Positions 1 through 11,066 of a stretch of DNA of 64,000 nucleotides are shown piece after piece. Location: the NCBI GenBank assembly GCA_964036315.1, contig OZ038482.1, forward strand, positions 13,533,934-13,597,933. Direction: 5' to 3'. The notes under the pieces are model-generated. The model was given only the letters and a program-made list of their open reading frames with translations, was not told where the DNA came from and did not search any database. This DNA is from Acanthosepion esculentum. Lineage: Eukaryota; Mollusca; Cephalopoda; Sepiida; Sepiidae. Position 1 is the stretch's first letter. The number at the start of each line of letters is the position of its first letter. The translations under genes were made by a program, and so were the position numbers.

Positions 1-1017
1 GCCAAAAAGATGAAATGTTATAAGAACCGCGACATGAATCTTTTGTAGATGATCTAGTGATTAAACCATTGTCTATACTATGTTCTTTGTCTTCATATAA
101 ACTTTTATTTAAATTCCTTGAGGTTTCTCCATTTTGTTTTTGTGGCAATCATTACAGGTGATAGAGTAAATTCCTCCTTCAACCGTTAGCTTGTTGCTGA
201 CCACGATAGCGGTGCAGATCTGGCTTACGAAAATAAGGCCTTGTGCCAGACGCTACACACTACTACCGAATCCACAAACCAAGTGGAAATAAATAAGCAG
301 GAGGAATGACGAATATAAGCCTGGTTAAGAGAACAAATATAAAATTTTATTTTGGTTTAACAAGTAGTGTCTTCAGTGAAGACCTTCAGTAAATGTACTG
401 GAAAATGTAGTTGAAGAAGAGGCCAAGTAGATTGTCTTCAGTAAGGTACTGGAAACGTTGTAGAGAATGAAATTTAATTGTCTTGAGTGAAGACCATCAG
501 TAAATGTACTGGGAATGTAGTTGACAAGATAAGAATCCGCGCCAAAATTCAAATCCAAGATGGCTATTAGCGGGAACGAGTTCTTCGAGAAGAAAAGTTC
601 AGAAAGTCAGTTGTAATGCATAGTGAACATACGGCAAGGAAAAAAAATACTCACTGCGAGAGTTTATAATTGTGAGTGTATGTAATTCTTTTTAAAGTAA
701 CAGGTTCAGAAAGTACAGTTCGAAGAATATAAAAGATGCTTGTTCATCAGGTTGGAAGTTGGCGGCTCGGTAGATGTTAGCTTCTGTCATGAAGGTGACG
801 ACCGTGTCGTATGCGTTAAGATACCGAGACGAGCCATAAGGTCTAGGCAAGGTTTTTTTGCCGAATAAAATGTCTCTGTCAGTATATATGTGGTTACCGG
901 CGAGAGACAATTGAGCCAGCCCAGCCGATGGTCAGACGACCACGGGGCGACTAACTTTGAAACGCCAAATTTGCCGTGACGTCAACGCAAAAGCGCGCGA
1001 AAAATATGAATTCTTCC
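1..1017. other. AT-rich sequence, no gene seen
   Basis: No credible coding region. Positions 369-524 hold a loose repeat: a segment beginning GTCTTCAGTGAAGACC and ending near GTACTGG occurs at about 369 and 480, with a shortened version at 435. Positions 900-1010 are richer in GC and CpG than their surroundings and contain the palindrome TGACGTCA at 977-984, which matches a CRE/bZIP site. I see no TATA box or reading frame tied to it, so promoter function is unproven. Confidence 0.5.
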
Positions 1018-1287
1018 TCATCTTCGGCTAAGACAACGGTTTACTACTATGACTGACCGAACGTGAGAGGAAGGGGTGAAAAGTCGCGCGTGCGTCAAAA
1101 ATGAAGGTGGAGGTAGTGACATATCCCACAAGCTTATTATTTTTTGTATTAAGTCTTTTATTGTTTTAGAAGCAGTTGTGACACATTTTATGTTAAGCTT
1201 AGCTAATTTCTTTTCAATTGTTTTTCTGATAGACTTGACTGGTAGAATAATGTATTTTGTTTTGTTGTCTTTGCCAGAATGGCCCAC
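1018..1287 (-). pseudogene. possible retroelement relic, Penelope-linker-like
   Basis: An 89-codon minus-strand frame. Residues about 10-47 (KYIILPVKSIRKTIEKKL and the following KCVTTASKTIKDL) resemble the stretch between the reverse transcriptase and GIY-YIG domains of Penelope-like elements, where an LP-V...I-K-L...K...T-K-L pattern recurs. The remaining 40 residues look like unrelated readthrough. There is no catalytic motif nearby. The assignment rests on recalled family pattern only and the frame may be chance. Confidence 0.25.
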
Positions 1288-1299
1288 TCATCTATTTTG

Positions 1300-2032
1300 A
1301 AATATTTTACGAGCCTTCCGTTTCGTGTTGAATATGAAATAATTAGTGTATTGGAGAAGCTTAAAAGTATTTTCTATGTTTTTCTCCTCTTTATATAAAT
1401 ATCGAGGGTTGAAAATTCTTAAAAAGAATCCAATAATTATTTCGAATTTTATTCTGTTGTTATGATGGGGAATAGTAGTTTATGAGATTTTTATTACTTG
1501 ATTTGCGATGGGCACGTAATTTTAGGACATTGCCAGTACGATATAACATGGTATCTAGAAAGGTAAAGTGTTATTTGTTTCTGTTTCGTAAGTGAATTCT
1601 ATCTTATATTCGACTTTGTTTATTTATCTTCAAGGTCAGGTAAAGTAGTCTTGCGGGGACATAATAATAGGGCGCCATCTTTATAACGGAAAGATGTTGA
1701 TATTTTCGGTAAAATATTCTGGAAAGGACAAAATTCAAGAAACTCGAAGAAAATACAAGTTAAAATTCCACTCAGAGGAGAACCCATTCGTAATCAAAAT
1801 TTTTGTTTATATTTTAAATATGAAATAGCATTGATCAGGAGATTTTTATGATTTTAGATATTGGTAAGGAGAGGTTTAATTTTGTTTGTATTAAGTGTTT
1901 TTTTTTAAATAAACATTTATTAACAGGGATTTTAGCGAGAAGGGACTTTACGTCTAAACTAACCATGACGCTATCTGCCATATTTATTACCCTTAGTTTT
2001 TCAAGTCTGGTAAATAAAGTAATTACATATCA

Positions 2033-2036
<4 letters not shown>
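1300..2036. other. AT-rich spacer, nothing recognised
   Basis: About 740 bp of AT-rich sequence. One short plus-strand frame at 1,848 runs into the following (TA)n array and has no family resemblance. I see no RNA gene or repeat unit. Confidence 0.4.

Positions 2037-2084
<48 letters not shown>
2037..2084. repeat. (TA)n microsatellite
   Basis: Uninterrupted TA dinucleotides, about 24 units. It lies 75 bp left of the large hairpin at 2,158-2,309, which also has a (TA)n array at its right edge. Confidence 0.95.
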
Positions 2085-2087
<3 letters not shown>

Positions 2088-2157
2088 GAAATATAGTCTT
2101 AAAGTGTGCTATATTTATGGGATAAAGTGCTCAATATCAGAGATAGAGCGTGTGTAA

Positions 2158-2300
2158 ATATAAAAGTGGACATGGAAGTCAGCACTTAGAGGCGACAGTC
2201 TGTTTCATGCTAGTGCAATCGTCAGGCGATATATATGTCGCCTGACGATTGCACTAGCATGAAACAGACTGTCGCCTCTAAGTGCTGACTTCCATGTCCA

Positions 2301-2309
<9 letters not shown>
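2158..2309. repeat. perfect long inverted repeat, 72-bp arms
   Basis: The left arm at 2,158-2,229 and the right arm at 2,238-2,309 are exact reverse complements around an 8-base loop, TATATATG. The arms include GTCAGGCGA next to the loop and end in TATAAAAGTGG outside. I found no mismatch, so the structure is young or maintained. It encodes nothing. A fold-back or MITE-like element inserted in (TA)n is the likely origin. A folding artefact of the assembly is the main alternative. Confidence 0.9.

Positions 2310-2361
<52 letters not shown>
2305..2361. repeat. (TA)n microsatellite
   Basis: About 28 TA units abutting the right arm of the hairpin at 2,158-2,309, followed by a short TCA run. Confidence 0.95.
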
Positions 2362-2363
<2 letters not shown>

Positions 2364-2659
2364 TCATCATCTCCTTGGCTTTTGTAATCGTAGGGCTGAT
2401 TTTGTTTAGTTTCTTGTAAATAGATTAATTAATATTGTATATACTCATTGGGAATCTTTTTAATTTGTTGTTTTATCCCCCCCCCCACATACGACGATTT
2501 GTACATATGGGAACTATTTAGGTTTTTTTCATTGAGACAATGAGGTATTATGGTGAATGTAGTAAGAAAGGTTAATAAGTATGTGTTGTTTTGGTGTTAG
2601 GAATATTATTCGTATGTTTGGGTCAGTGCTTGCGGCTAGGTAAGTTTAAAATTAAGACA

Positions 2660-2722
2660 GATGAAGACCGACCTTTTCCCCATCCCCTTTTTTAGGCCTT
2701 GTGCCACATTTTCTGTATATTT
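2660..2722 (-). repeat. possible cephalopod SINE core fragment
   Basis: On the minus strand this contains GGCACAAGGCCT followed by a C/G-biased run. This resembles a core I associate with octopus and squid tRNA-derived SINEs. Only about 60 bp is recognisable and no A or B box is present. A shorter match to the same core lies at about 235-246. Confidence 0.3.
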
Positions 2723-2817
2723 CACAGAAATTAATATCATAATCGTAGGGCTGATCCGAAAGCAGAAGCTACACTAATTCTTTTCCACAACGGTCTATCA
2801 ACAGCAGCTATCAGCAA

Positions 2818-2818
<1 letters not shown>

Positions 2819-2872
<54 letters not shown>

Positions 2873-2901
2873 GTCTATATATGTATATATATATATATAT
2901 A
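2819..2901. repeat. (CT)n-(TA)n compound microsatellite
   Basis: CT units pass directly into TA units with a few GTC and GTA interruptions. Confidence 0.9.
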
Positions 2902-5216
2902 ATATGATTACTATCTTAATGAATAGAATAAAATGAAACTCAGCAGGTGGTAGAAAAAGTTAAGCTTAACTTTTGAACACATGCAAAGTGAAATTTTAAG
3001 AACAAAAATTAGTGAAAGAACGTGATAGCTCTTAGCCGATTTGTGGTGTATGTTCGACGGAAAGAGCCCACGCTTTCAATCTTTCAACAAGGATGATTAT
3101 AGCCGGTCGTAGATATTGCAGACAACAACTGCTAGGATCACAGCATGTTCTCTCTAATGAACTAACAAAAGAATGGATTCAAATGTTTAAAATGGAACAC
3201 GGGAATATAAGCTGATAATAGAACGGTAACTTACGCACATTTTTGAATGAGTCTGTTATGAAGAATAAGATGTCGGCACTTCCTCGTCTAGCATTCTTTA
3301 TTGAGTCGTATTTCTATGAGTCTCCATTTTGCTAGGATTGTGGGGCATAAAAGGCTTTCCTTATTTGATCGGAAATGATCAAAACTCCATTGAATAAAAT
3401 TCGGTGATTTTCTATGACCTTATTAGGATGTTTTCTTTGAGAGAATCATTTGCTTTCTCTGCAATTCTGTGATCACTTTCTATATTAAGTTTGTGCGGTC
3501 GTAAAGAAAAGAAAAAGAAGAAAAAAAACTGTCAACTTATAGGAGCAACCAACGTCTGCAATAGATTTCTTCTGTCTCTCGACCGCAACACTTGTAGCCA
3601 AATCACAGTTCAAACGATAGTCCATCGTTACAGTCCAACAGGCAACGTAGAAACGACAAAATGGTGTCACAAATCCAACCTTCACTTCTCACCAGCAAAA
3701 ACACATGTTCGTCCCCCAAACTCAGAAAATCTAATGCTGTGAAAAACAACGGCTTCTGTTCACCGAAAGATCTTTCTGATTGTTCACGCCATTCAGGGGA
3801 GGGAAGAACATTAGCATAGATTCTAGTCCTTAAAGTAGATTTTTGCTGACAACTTTTTGGTAATTTTTCTTCGGCAGATCGCACACAAAACACGAACTCT
3901 TTTTCGAGGTAGCTGTTTATCTCTTTCAATACAAAATGTTTATGACAATTATATCTCTAATGACACGGACTTTATAAGTTATTATGAAGTCAAGTTCATT
4001 TTTCCTCCATTTAAACCTTTCTAAATCCATATACACCATTTTATTATATTTATTTACTTATTTATTTATTATTATTGTTATTTTGTCTCTTTTTGAGACA
4101 TTAGACTAACATTGTGCCTCTCTTATCTCTATTTCCTTGTCCAAAGTTTCGTATACCTGATTCCTTTTCTTTTCTTTACTCTTCTAAGTCACCCATCAAA
4201 AAGGTGGAATTTATTTCCTCTTTGTCTATAATGCTATGGAACTCAGAATTGTGAGAGTTCTTTGGATTATTTTAGCGGATATCATATTCCTAATCTGATT
4301 ACTAAGCAAACTACTTTGATCTGATAGACTGTTGAAACATTCGATGTTATCCACAATGTCACTATTAACTAAAATCCTACATCATTAGAATTTTTGTTCT
4401 TATTTCCTTTAAAGTAGATGTTTACTTACTTTTCTGTTGGAGGAGATTCTCTCCCTTTCTCTGAGTCTCGTGTATCAAGATGATGTTGATCTGTTCAGTT
4501 AGGTGGTTCAGCCTTTAGCTATTCTTTGAAAGTTATACCTGTTTTCTCTTCGTTTTCCAGACTTAATTCCCAGTTTTAGCTTTGCTTGGACAGGGTTTCC
4601 GCCCATTTTTGGTAAACAAACTGCCCAACAGACACATGTAAAGAGGATTTAAATGAAATAACATATTTAGATTGAAAAATAGGGAAAAACAATAAAATAT
4701 GATAAAAGTAATTATTATTTCTTTTAATAAATCATGCAATAAGGAGGTTGTTTTTCGTTTAAGCGAACGGCCCTCAGAAACAATTTGGAAAATTCACTTA
4801 AACCCAAAGGTAACTATCTGGTGTGAGTTGAAAAAAGCAAGAGCTTATGGATATGTTTTGCATTGCAGGTGAAAACTACTTGAACATGTTAGGCTATTGC
4901 TTATGTTTCCACAACATTTCCGAGGCGCTTGGCAAACAAAGGTCTTCCAGAAAGACAATGCACTTCTATATGAATCGTGGATGGTCGGAGAGTTTCAGTT
5001 TGAAAATACAATAGATCGGGTGGCTTAAGACAGCGAAACCATTGATTTCTGTAGCAAGGTTTTCTGGTGTCATATTTTTGCTTTTATCTCGGATCATACG
5101 AAGAATGCGATTTACAACAGAAAATCAAAAATATTTCATGATTTAAAGAATATCAATGAAGTTACAGTTGACTAAGTTTTTCTTTATATCTCAATTGGCC
5201 TTTCTTCTATCTTGGG
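2902..5216. other. AT-rich spacer, nothing recognised
   Basis: About 2.3 kb with no long tandem repeat and no recognisable protein. Short frames on both strands at 3,485-3,930 overlap each other and match no family I know. A run of TTTA/TTAT occurs at 4,044-4,080. Confidence 0.4.
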
Positions 5217-5242
5217 TTGAAATGTAGTAGCTATTTAAATCA

Positions 5243-5246
5243 ATCA

Positions 5247-5286
<40 letters not shown>

Positions 5287-5294
5287 GTTCGTAT

Positions 5295-5352
<58 letters not shown>

Positions 5353-5363
5353 CAGTCTGTTCA

Positions 5364-5411
<48 letters not shown>

Positions 5412-5468
5412 CCAGTCTATCAATCTATCTATCACATTGTTATCTATCTATCATTCTATCCCATTTTG

Positions 5469-5541
<73 letters not shown>

Positions 5542-5598
5542 CCAGTCTATCACTCTATCTATCACATTGTTATCTATCTATCTCTCTATCCCATTTTG

Positions 5599-5671
<73 letters not shown>

Positions 5672-5684
5672 CCAGTCTGTACAG

Positions 5685-5760
<76 letters not shown>

Positions 5761-5802
5761 CCAGTCTGTACAGTATCTATCTATCTATCCCAGTCTGTAC
5801 AG

Positions 5803-5890
<88 letters not shown>

Positions 5891-5898
5891 CCAGTCTG

Positions 5899-5963
<65 letters not shown>

Positions 5964-5971
5964 CCAGTCTG

Positions 5972-6031
<60 letters not shown>
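5243..6031. repeat. (ATCT)n tetranucleotide array with CCCAGTCTGT spacers
   Basis: Nearly 800 bp of ATCT units in blocks, separated by short spacers such as CCCAGTCTGT, CCCAGTCTATCACTC and CACATTGT. The spacers recur, so whole block-plus-spacer units were copied rather than only single tetramers. The apparent Ser-Ile-Tyr-Leu reading frames are an artefact of the repeat, which is open in all forward frames. Confidence 0.97.
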
Positions 6032-6033
<2 letters not shown>

Positions 6034-6034
6034 G

Positions 6035-6165
6035 TTTATCAGAGATTAGTAAGATAGAATAGTTGAAGTGATTAGATATTTTCTTTTATTCATTTATGTT
6101 CATTCAAGATTTAGGCAACATTTGTGCCAATTAATCAGCTGAATGGCTGCACATCTCCACGGCAC
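6035..6165. repeat. dispersed repeat flanking the (ATCT)n array, copy 1
   Basis: The segment after the array (GATAGAATAGTTGAAGTG, GATTAGATATTTTC, then GCCAATTAATC) recurs almost identically at 58,262-58,385, again directly after an (ATCT)n array. The tetranucleotide array is therefore part of, or seeded by, a dispersed repeat of at least 120 bp. No coding sequence is seen. Confidence 0.8.
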
Positions 6166-6514
6166 CAAAAACCGTGTCCCCTTATGCCATACAATGCAAA
6201 ACAGAAAGCAATTTTCGTGTCAATATTGATGGAAGAATTTCGCAACATCTCGCAAAGAAAAACTGCCAAACCGACATCGGCGGATATTGGAGTTATCCTT
6301 TCGTTAATCAAACGTCTCCTCACTCTTCTTTGAGAAAACGAAAAGATGTCTTGGAAATCAACTGTAATAAAATAAGGATGATGGATGGAAGAATTTCATT
6401 TTTTTGTTCGCATCGATTTTTGGGAAATTTCGCTTCTCTCCGCCCATGAAGAAAATCGAAAGTTTTTCTTTATGTCACTTTGCAAATTTCTTTCCAAAGT
6501 GAAGAATGCTAGAA

Positions 6515-7255
6515 AGAGTACAAGTAAGAAAAAGAAGGGAAGTAAAGAAGAAACATTTAGAAAGTGAAAAGAAAGAGAGGAAGAAAGAGAAAAAATAAAG
6601 GGAAATAGCTCAAGTGGAATAGAGGAGGAGAGAAAGGAATGAATGAGAAAAAGGTTAAATGTAGAAAGGGGAAGAAAATCAGTAAAAGGGATAAAGAAAA
6701 AGAAAAGAGAAAAAGGGAAGAAACGGAGAAAGAGAAAAGGAACAAAAAGTAAAAGAAAAGTAAAGAAAAATATAGAGAGAGATAAAGGAAGAATGAAAGA
6801 AAAAGAGAATAAAAGTACAGAGGAAAAAAAACGGTAGAAAACGGAAAGAAAGGAAGAAAGAAAGACTCGGAAATAAATAACGAAGGGAAAAAACGAAAGA
6901 GAAAGGAAGAATGAGAGAGGGAGAGAAATAAAGGGTAATCAAAGAAATAGAAAGAAAAAGAGAAAAGAAGAAATTGAGGAAGGTGGAATTTAAAAATAAA
7001 TCAATAATGAAAGTGAAAGAAAACGAAAATGAAAGAAATATAGACAGAGAAAGGAAGTAAGAAGAGAAAAGAAAGAAAGATGGAAAGAAAGAGAGATGGA
7101 AAGAAAGAAAGACGGAAAGAAAGAAAGATGGAATGAAAGAGAGAGAAAAGAAATTGATAAAGAAAAAAATACTGAGAGAAAATGAGGTAATTATGAGAAA
7201 AAGAAAGAAAGAAAGAAGAAAGAAAGAAGGGGAGGAATATAACAGAAAGAGAGAA
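6515..7255. repeat. polypurine tract (GA/GAAA-rich)
   Basis: About 740 bp in which the plus strand is almost all A and G, dominated by GAAA, GAAAGA and GGAAGAA. Lys/Arg/Glu-rich frames here are compositional only. Such strand-asymmetric DNA can form triplex (H-DNA). There is no exact repeat unit over the whole length. Confidence 0.9.
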
Positions 7256-7776
7256 AATAAACCAAATCCTGCTTATGTTTTCTCGTCACGTGTTGAAGCA
7301 CTCCGTTGTAGATTAGCCAACCGCATGTCTCAAATCCTTGGAATTCATATAACAGTCACGTGATAGAAAAAGCATGCTGCTTTCAACCATGTGCCTTCAT
7401 TTCTTTATCATTTTATTTTCCCGCCTATTTTCTTTGAATTCTTTCTCTTCTCTTTTCTTTCTCAATGTTTTTGGATTGATATTGGCAACTAAAAAATACA
7501 TTCTCTCTTTTATCCTTATTATTTCATATGATTTGCATGATTTCATCAGTCATCTGTTAGCTGCCATTGAAGATTGGGTGGCTATACGTCTTTTCAAATC
7601 ATAGCACTTTCTACGATATAATCCAACACCTCAACACTGATGTGGTTTGGGTGGTCCACTCATTCTTTGAATTTCCAATTCATCCAAACAAAATTCTAGT
7701 ATTTTTGTCACGGTTCCAAGTATGCCAACTATTATGGGGACTATCTGAAGCTTCTTGCCCCATAGTTTTTGTCCGT
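7256..7776. other. spacer, nothing recognised
   Basis: Mixed-composition sequence between the polypurine tract and the next dispersed repeat. Two CACGTG hexamers lie near 7,288 and 7,357. No gene, RNA or repeat unit is recognised. Confidence 0.35.
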
Positions 7777-8150
7777 CTTGGGTATGACGATAAACTACAT
7801 CCGCGTTCTGGGTAAGACGATAAACTACATCCAACAGCAAGGCCTCTCTGATCAGGAGGTTTTGAGGAGCGTGGAACCACCTCATAATTGCGGTGCTCCT
7901 AGGTCCACCCTGACCCGGGATGGTAGCATCTGTTAGGGTCCCAGTTATGGGCAAAACTAGGGTCAAAACACTATGAAAGTATAAAAATAGGTTTTAATAC
8001 TAGCAATACTTATTTGAAAAAATTATTACCGGCAATACATTATTACCAGCAGTACATTTTTGAAAAAAAATAACCAGCAATAAAAATGTCGGCATTAAAT
8101 AACCCATTGAGGTTGATATGCCGTAAAACAAAACAAGACAAACCATAGTT
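7777..8150 (+). repeat. dispersed repeat family R1, copy 1
   Basis: The order is: GACGATAAACTACATCC, AGCAAGGCCTCTGATCAGGAGG, CACCCTGACCCGGGATGGTAGC, GTTAGGGTCCCAG-TATGGGCAAA, then AT-rich ACCAGCAATACA units, ending GTCGGCATTAAATAACCCA. The same order occurs at 63,064-63,605 (plus) and inverted at 55,600-56,035. A second short copy of GGGTAAGACGATAAACTAC directly precedes it. No transposase, A/B box or clean target duplication is visible. It is a non-autonomous repeat of unknown class. Confidence 0.75.
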
Positions 8151-8255
8151 TTTGTCAGTGTTTGAGCGAATCCTGGTATTTTCCCACGCTTTCGTTTTAT
8201 CTCTTCTTTACTCTGTAGTTTACTGTCACAACCGTGTCTTTATGATTTGATAGAT

Positions 8256-8413
8256 TGTCTTCTTCTTCTTCTTCTTCTTCTTCTTCTTCTTCTTCTTCTT
8301 CTTCTTCTTCTTCTTCTTCTTCTTCTCCTTCTCCTTCTCCTTCTCCTCCTCCTCCTCCTCCTCTTCTTCTTCTTCTTCTTCTTCTTCTTCTTCTTCTTCT
8401 TCTTCTTCTTCTT
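8256..8413. repeat. (CTT)n / (GAA)n array
   Basis: About 50 CTT units with a central CTCCTT/CTC section. GAA/TTC runs of this length are prone to triplex formation. The leucine, serine or phenylalanine frames are repeat artefacts. Confidence 0.95.
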
Positions 8414-8439
8414 TACAACGGTTACAACCGGGATTTTTG

Positions 8440-9017
8440 TATGGAAGGAGGTTTTCATCTTTTCTTTCTCGTTCGCCATTATTTCCTTTCTCCTTCACTA
8501 CTTGTCTCTTTCTCTTTACACGTTTTCTTTCTTTATTTCTCTTTCATTCTCTTTCTCTCACGCTTTTTCCTTCTTTATTTCTTTCACTTTTCCCTTCTAC
8601 TTTCATTAAATTATACTTGTGTCATCCTTCCTTTTTTATAAATCCTTCTTTCTTTTATTTCTTTCTTTCTTTCTTTCTTTCTTTCTGTTCATTCATTCTT
8701 TTCCCTTCGTACTTTCATTACATTATTCTTGTGTCTTCCTTCCTTTCTTATAAATCCTTCTTTCTTTCTTTCTTTCTTTCTTTTCATTCATTCTTTTCCC
8801 TTCGTACGTTCATTACATTAAAAATTACATTATACGTGTGTCTTCCTTCCTCTCTTATAGATGTTTCGTTTTATCTTTCTTTTCTTTGTTTCTTTGTTTC
8901 TTTTTCTTTGTTTCTCTCCGTAGAAATTCTTCTTCTTTGTAATAATTTCACGATTTCACTTGTTTCAATATGCCTCCTTGACTCTGTTTCACTGAGGCTC
9001 TCTTTCCTTACACCACT

Positions 9018-9065
<48 letters not shown>

Positions 9066-9080
9066 TCCGCACTTCAATAT
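8440..9080. repeat. polypyrimidine tract with (TTTC)n blocks
   Basis: A CT-rich plus strand with pure TTTC runs near 8,653-8,685, 8,760-8,783 and 9,017-9,066. A segment around CATTCATTCTTTTCCCTTCG with TACTTTCATTACATTA is repeated at about 8,690 and 8,785, showing local duplication. It has the opposite strand bias to the tract at 6.5-7.3 kb. Confidence 0.9.
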
Positions 9081-9448
9081 CTCCTTCCCTATTGTTTTGT
9101 CAAAACCGATCAAATCTTCCTCTTAATCTCCAATCTTATTTCTGCTTATCGCGAATATCCAGGCGGAAAGTTTTTTTACTTTCCGCATTTACGTCTTTCC
9201 TCTATTCGAAATGGAGTCGAGAAAAGAACTTTGACAAAAGCAACGAATTTTGACAACTGTAGATCCATTCATGAATTTACTTCGATTGAATACAAAAATC
9301 GCACCAGACAGCGACGCAAATTCACACAAGAGCAAAGAGCAGAACACATTCTCAAACGAACACACCGAGACATTTTTTCCAGTAATTTTATTGATGAAAC
9401 AACATTAACAAATATAATCATTATGTACTTATTTCTGTACAACGAGCG
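9081..9448. other. spacer, nothing recognised
   Basis: Mixed-composition sequence. GGAAAGT...ACTTTCC around 9,167-9,185 is a short inverted repeat. No gene recognised. Confidence 0.35.
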
Positions 9449-9496
9449 CGCGCACACACACACATATACACACACACATATATGTGTGTGTATATG
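9449..9496. repeat. (CA)n/(TG)n compound microsatellite
   Basis: CA units, TATA, CA, then TG units. The CA and TG sides are mutually complementary, so this short block can fold on itself. Confidence 0.85.
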
Positions 9497-9648
9497 ACTA
9501 TTAACATTCATATCTACATATTTACTTGTTTCATATTCAATTCAAATATAGCATCTGCACAGATGGCTATACTTAAGAGAATATAGATACATACATAGAC
9601 ACATAGACACACAGACACACACACATGCACACGCAGAATATATTTTTA

Positions 9649-10044
9649 TTATAAATAGGTAATCATACAAAGAATTAATTCGTAATATTAATGTAATTAA
9701 TGGCGAAATCTCTTCGCTAACAGACTTAATAAGGGATTAACTTACTATCAATTCCTTGTATAATACGATGCTTATGTTTGCGTTGTTGTCAGATGAAACT
9801 GATGAGCCGAGTACATTTGTGTTGTAGGGCGAGTACTTTCGAAAATTGCATATTTTTATCCTCAGACCGCAATTTTTCCATTTACAACACCAGATCCATC
9901 TGACAACAATTTTTACACATAAGGATCTCGTCATTCAATGAATTATTAGTAAGTTGATGCCTTATTAAGTCTGTTAGCGAAGAGATTTCGCCATTAATTA
10001 CATTAATATTGCTAATTGATTCATTGTAAGATTATCTCTTTATA
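9649..10044. mobile_element. fold-back element family F1, copy 1
   Basis: Terminal inverted arms of about 85-95 bp. The left arm runs from TTATAAATAGGTAATC through GGCGAAATCTCTTCGCTAAC to AACTTACT. The right arm at about 9,948-10,044 is its reverse complement with few mismatches. The centre (about 200 bp) contains GCGAGTACTTTCGAAAATTG and CCGCAATTTTTCCAT, which match the centre of copy 2 at 10,494-10,983. No transposase is present, so the element is non-autonomous. Target duplications are not clear. Confidence 0.85.
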
Positions 10045-10124
10045 ACATACACACACACATATATATATGAGATAACGATATATATTTTTTTATTTATCAA
10101 GAGAAATATTGGGTAAAATGTATG

Positions 10125-10416
10125 TAAAAGTGGAAAAAGTTTTCGTGTGGAGTGTTTCGTGCTTTAGGTCTTTATCGGACTAAATTCGTTACGTTGGTGC
10201 GATTACACATGCGCAAAAATGAGGGATGCTGGGTATTTAAATTTAAAAAAAAATATAGCCGATTTCAATTAGATTCTAAAAATCTAAATTCTTTAGAATC
10301 TAAATGAAATCGGCTAAATTTTAAAGGTAGAAAATTTTTAAATTCGCAGCATTCCTCATTCGTGCGCATGTGTAGCCACACCAATTAACTCCGATGAAGT
10401 ACAAAACTTTTCAATT

Positions 10417-10421
<5 letters not shown>
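10125..10421. repeat. imperfect palindrome, ~140-bp arms
   Basis: The left half (GGAAAAAGTTTTCGTG, ATCGGACTAAATTCG, ACACATGCGCA, GCCGATTTCA) is mirrored by the right half in reverse complement, with mismatches and small gaps. The centre lies near 10,275-10,290 around AGATTCTAAAAATCT. The right edge abuts (TA)n. Sequence and ends differ from family F1, so this is a separate fold-back repeat lying between the two F1 copies. Confidence 0.7.

Positions 10422-10493
<72 letters not shown>
10420..10493. repeat. (TA)n microsatellite
   Basis: About 37 pure TA units separating the imperfect palindrome from F1 copy 2. Confidence 0.95.
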
Positions 10494-10498
<5 letters not shown>

Positions 10499-10983
10499 AA
10501 GAAGTAATTGTACAAAGAATTAATTAGCAATGTTAATTTGATTAATGGCGAAACCACTTCGCTAACAAGACTTAATGAGACATTAACTTACTATCAATTC
10601 CTGGAATAATACGAGCCTTATATTTGAGCCAAGTACTTTCAACAATTTCAAATTGTCATCTTCGGGGCGCAATATTTCCATATACAGGCAAACATTAAGA
10701 CGAAAATAATATAACTGTCAATAAATAGCATATTAAAAAAAACACACTTCATATATTTCATCTTAGTGTTTGCGTGTATATAGAAATATTACGTCCCGAA
10801 GATGGAAACTTGAAATCATTGGAAGTGCTCGGCTCATCAGTTTCATCTCACAACTTAAGTATGAGGATCGTATTATACAAAGAACTGATAGTAAGTTAAT
10901 GTCTCATTAAGTCTTGTTAGCGAAGTGATTTAGCCATTAATCACATTAAAGTTGCTAATTCTTTTAGAATTACTTCTTTATGA
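10494..10983. mobile_element. fold-back element family F1, copy 2
   Basis: A near-complete palindrome of about 490 bp. The left arm starts AATAAAGAAGTAATT and includes TTAATGGCGAAACCACTTCG. The right arm ends GAATTACTTCTTTATGAT. Complementarity extends inward through TCGGGGCGCAATATTTCC and its partner GGAAATATTACGTCCCGA to a loop of about 50 bp. It shares its arms and internal segment with copy 1 but keeps more of the inner arms. No open frame of interest. Confidence 0.85.
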
Positions 10984-11004
10984 TATAATATATATGCTGC
11001 ACAC

Positions 11005-11066
11005 TCTAACACACACACACATACACACACACACACACACACATACACACACATATATATATATAT
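11005..11066. repeat. (CA)n-(TA)n microsatellite at LINE 3' end
   Basis: CA and TA units directly adjoin the 3' end of the minus-strand LINE at 11,067, so this may be the expanded 3' tail of that insertion. Confidence 0.85.

Noticed and set aside
5217..6062. 281-codon Ser-Ile-Tyr-Leu frame
   Set aside because: A pure consequence of (ATCT)n, with three overlapping frames showing the same residues.
8226..9126. Frames rich in Leu/Ser/Phe or Lys/Arg/Glu
   Set aside because: Translation of (CTT)n and (TTTC)n arrays in different frames; no domain.
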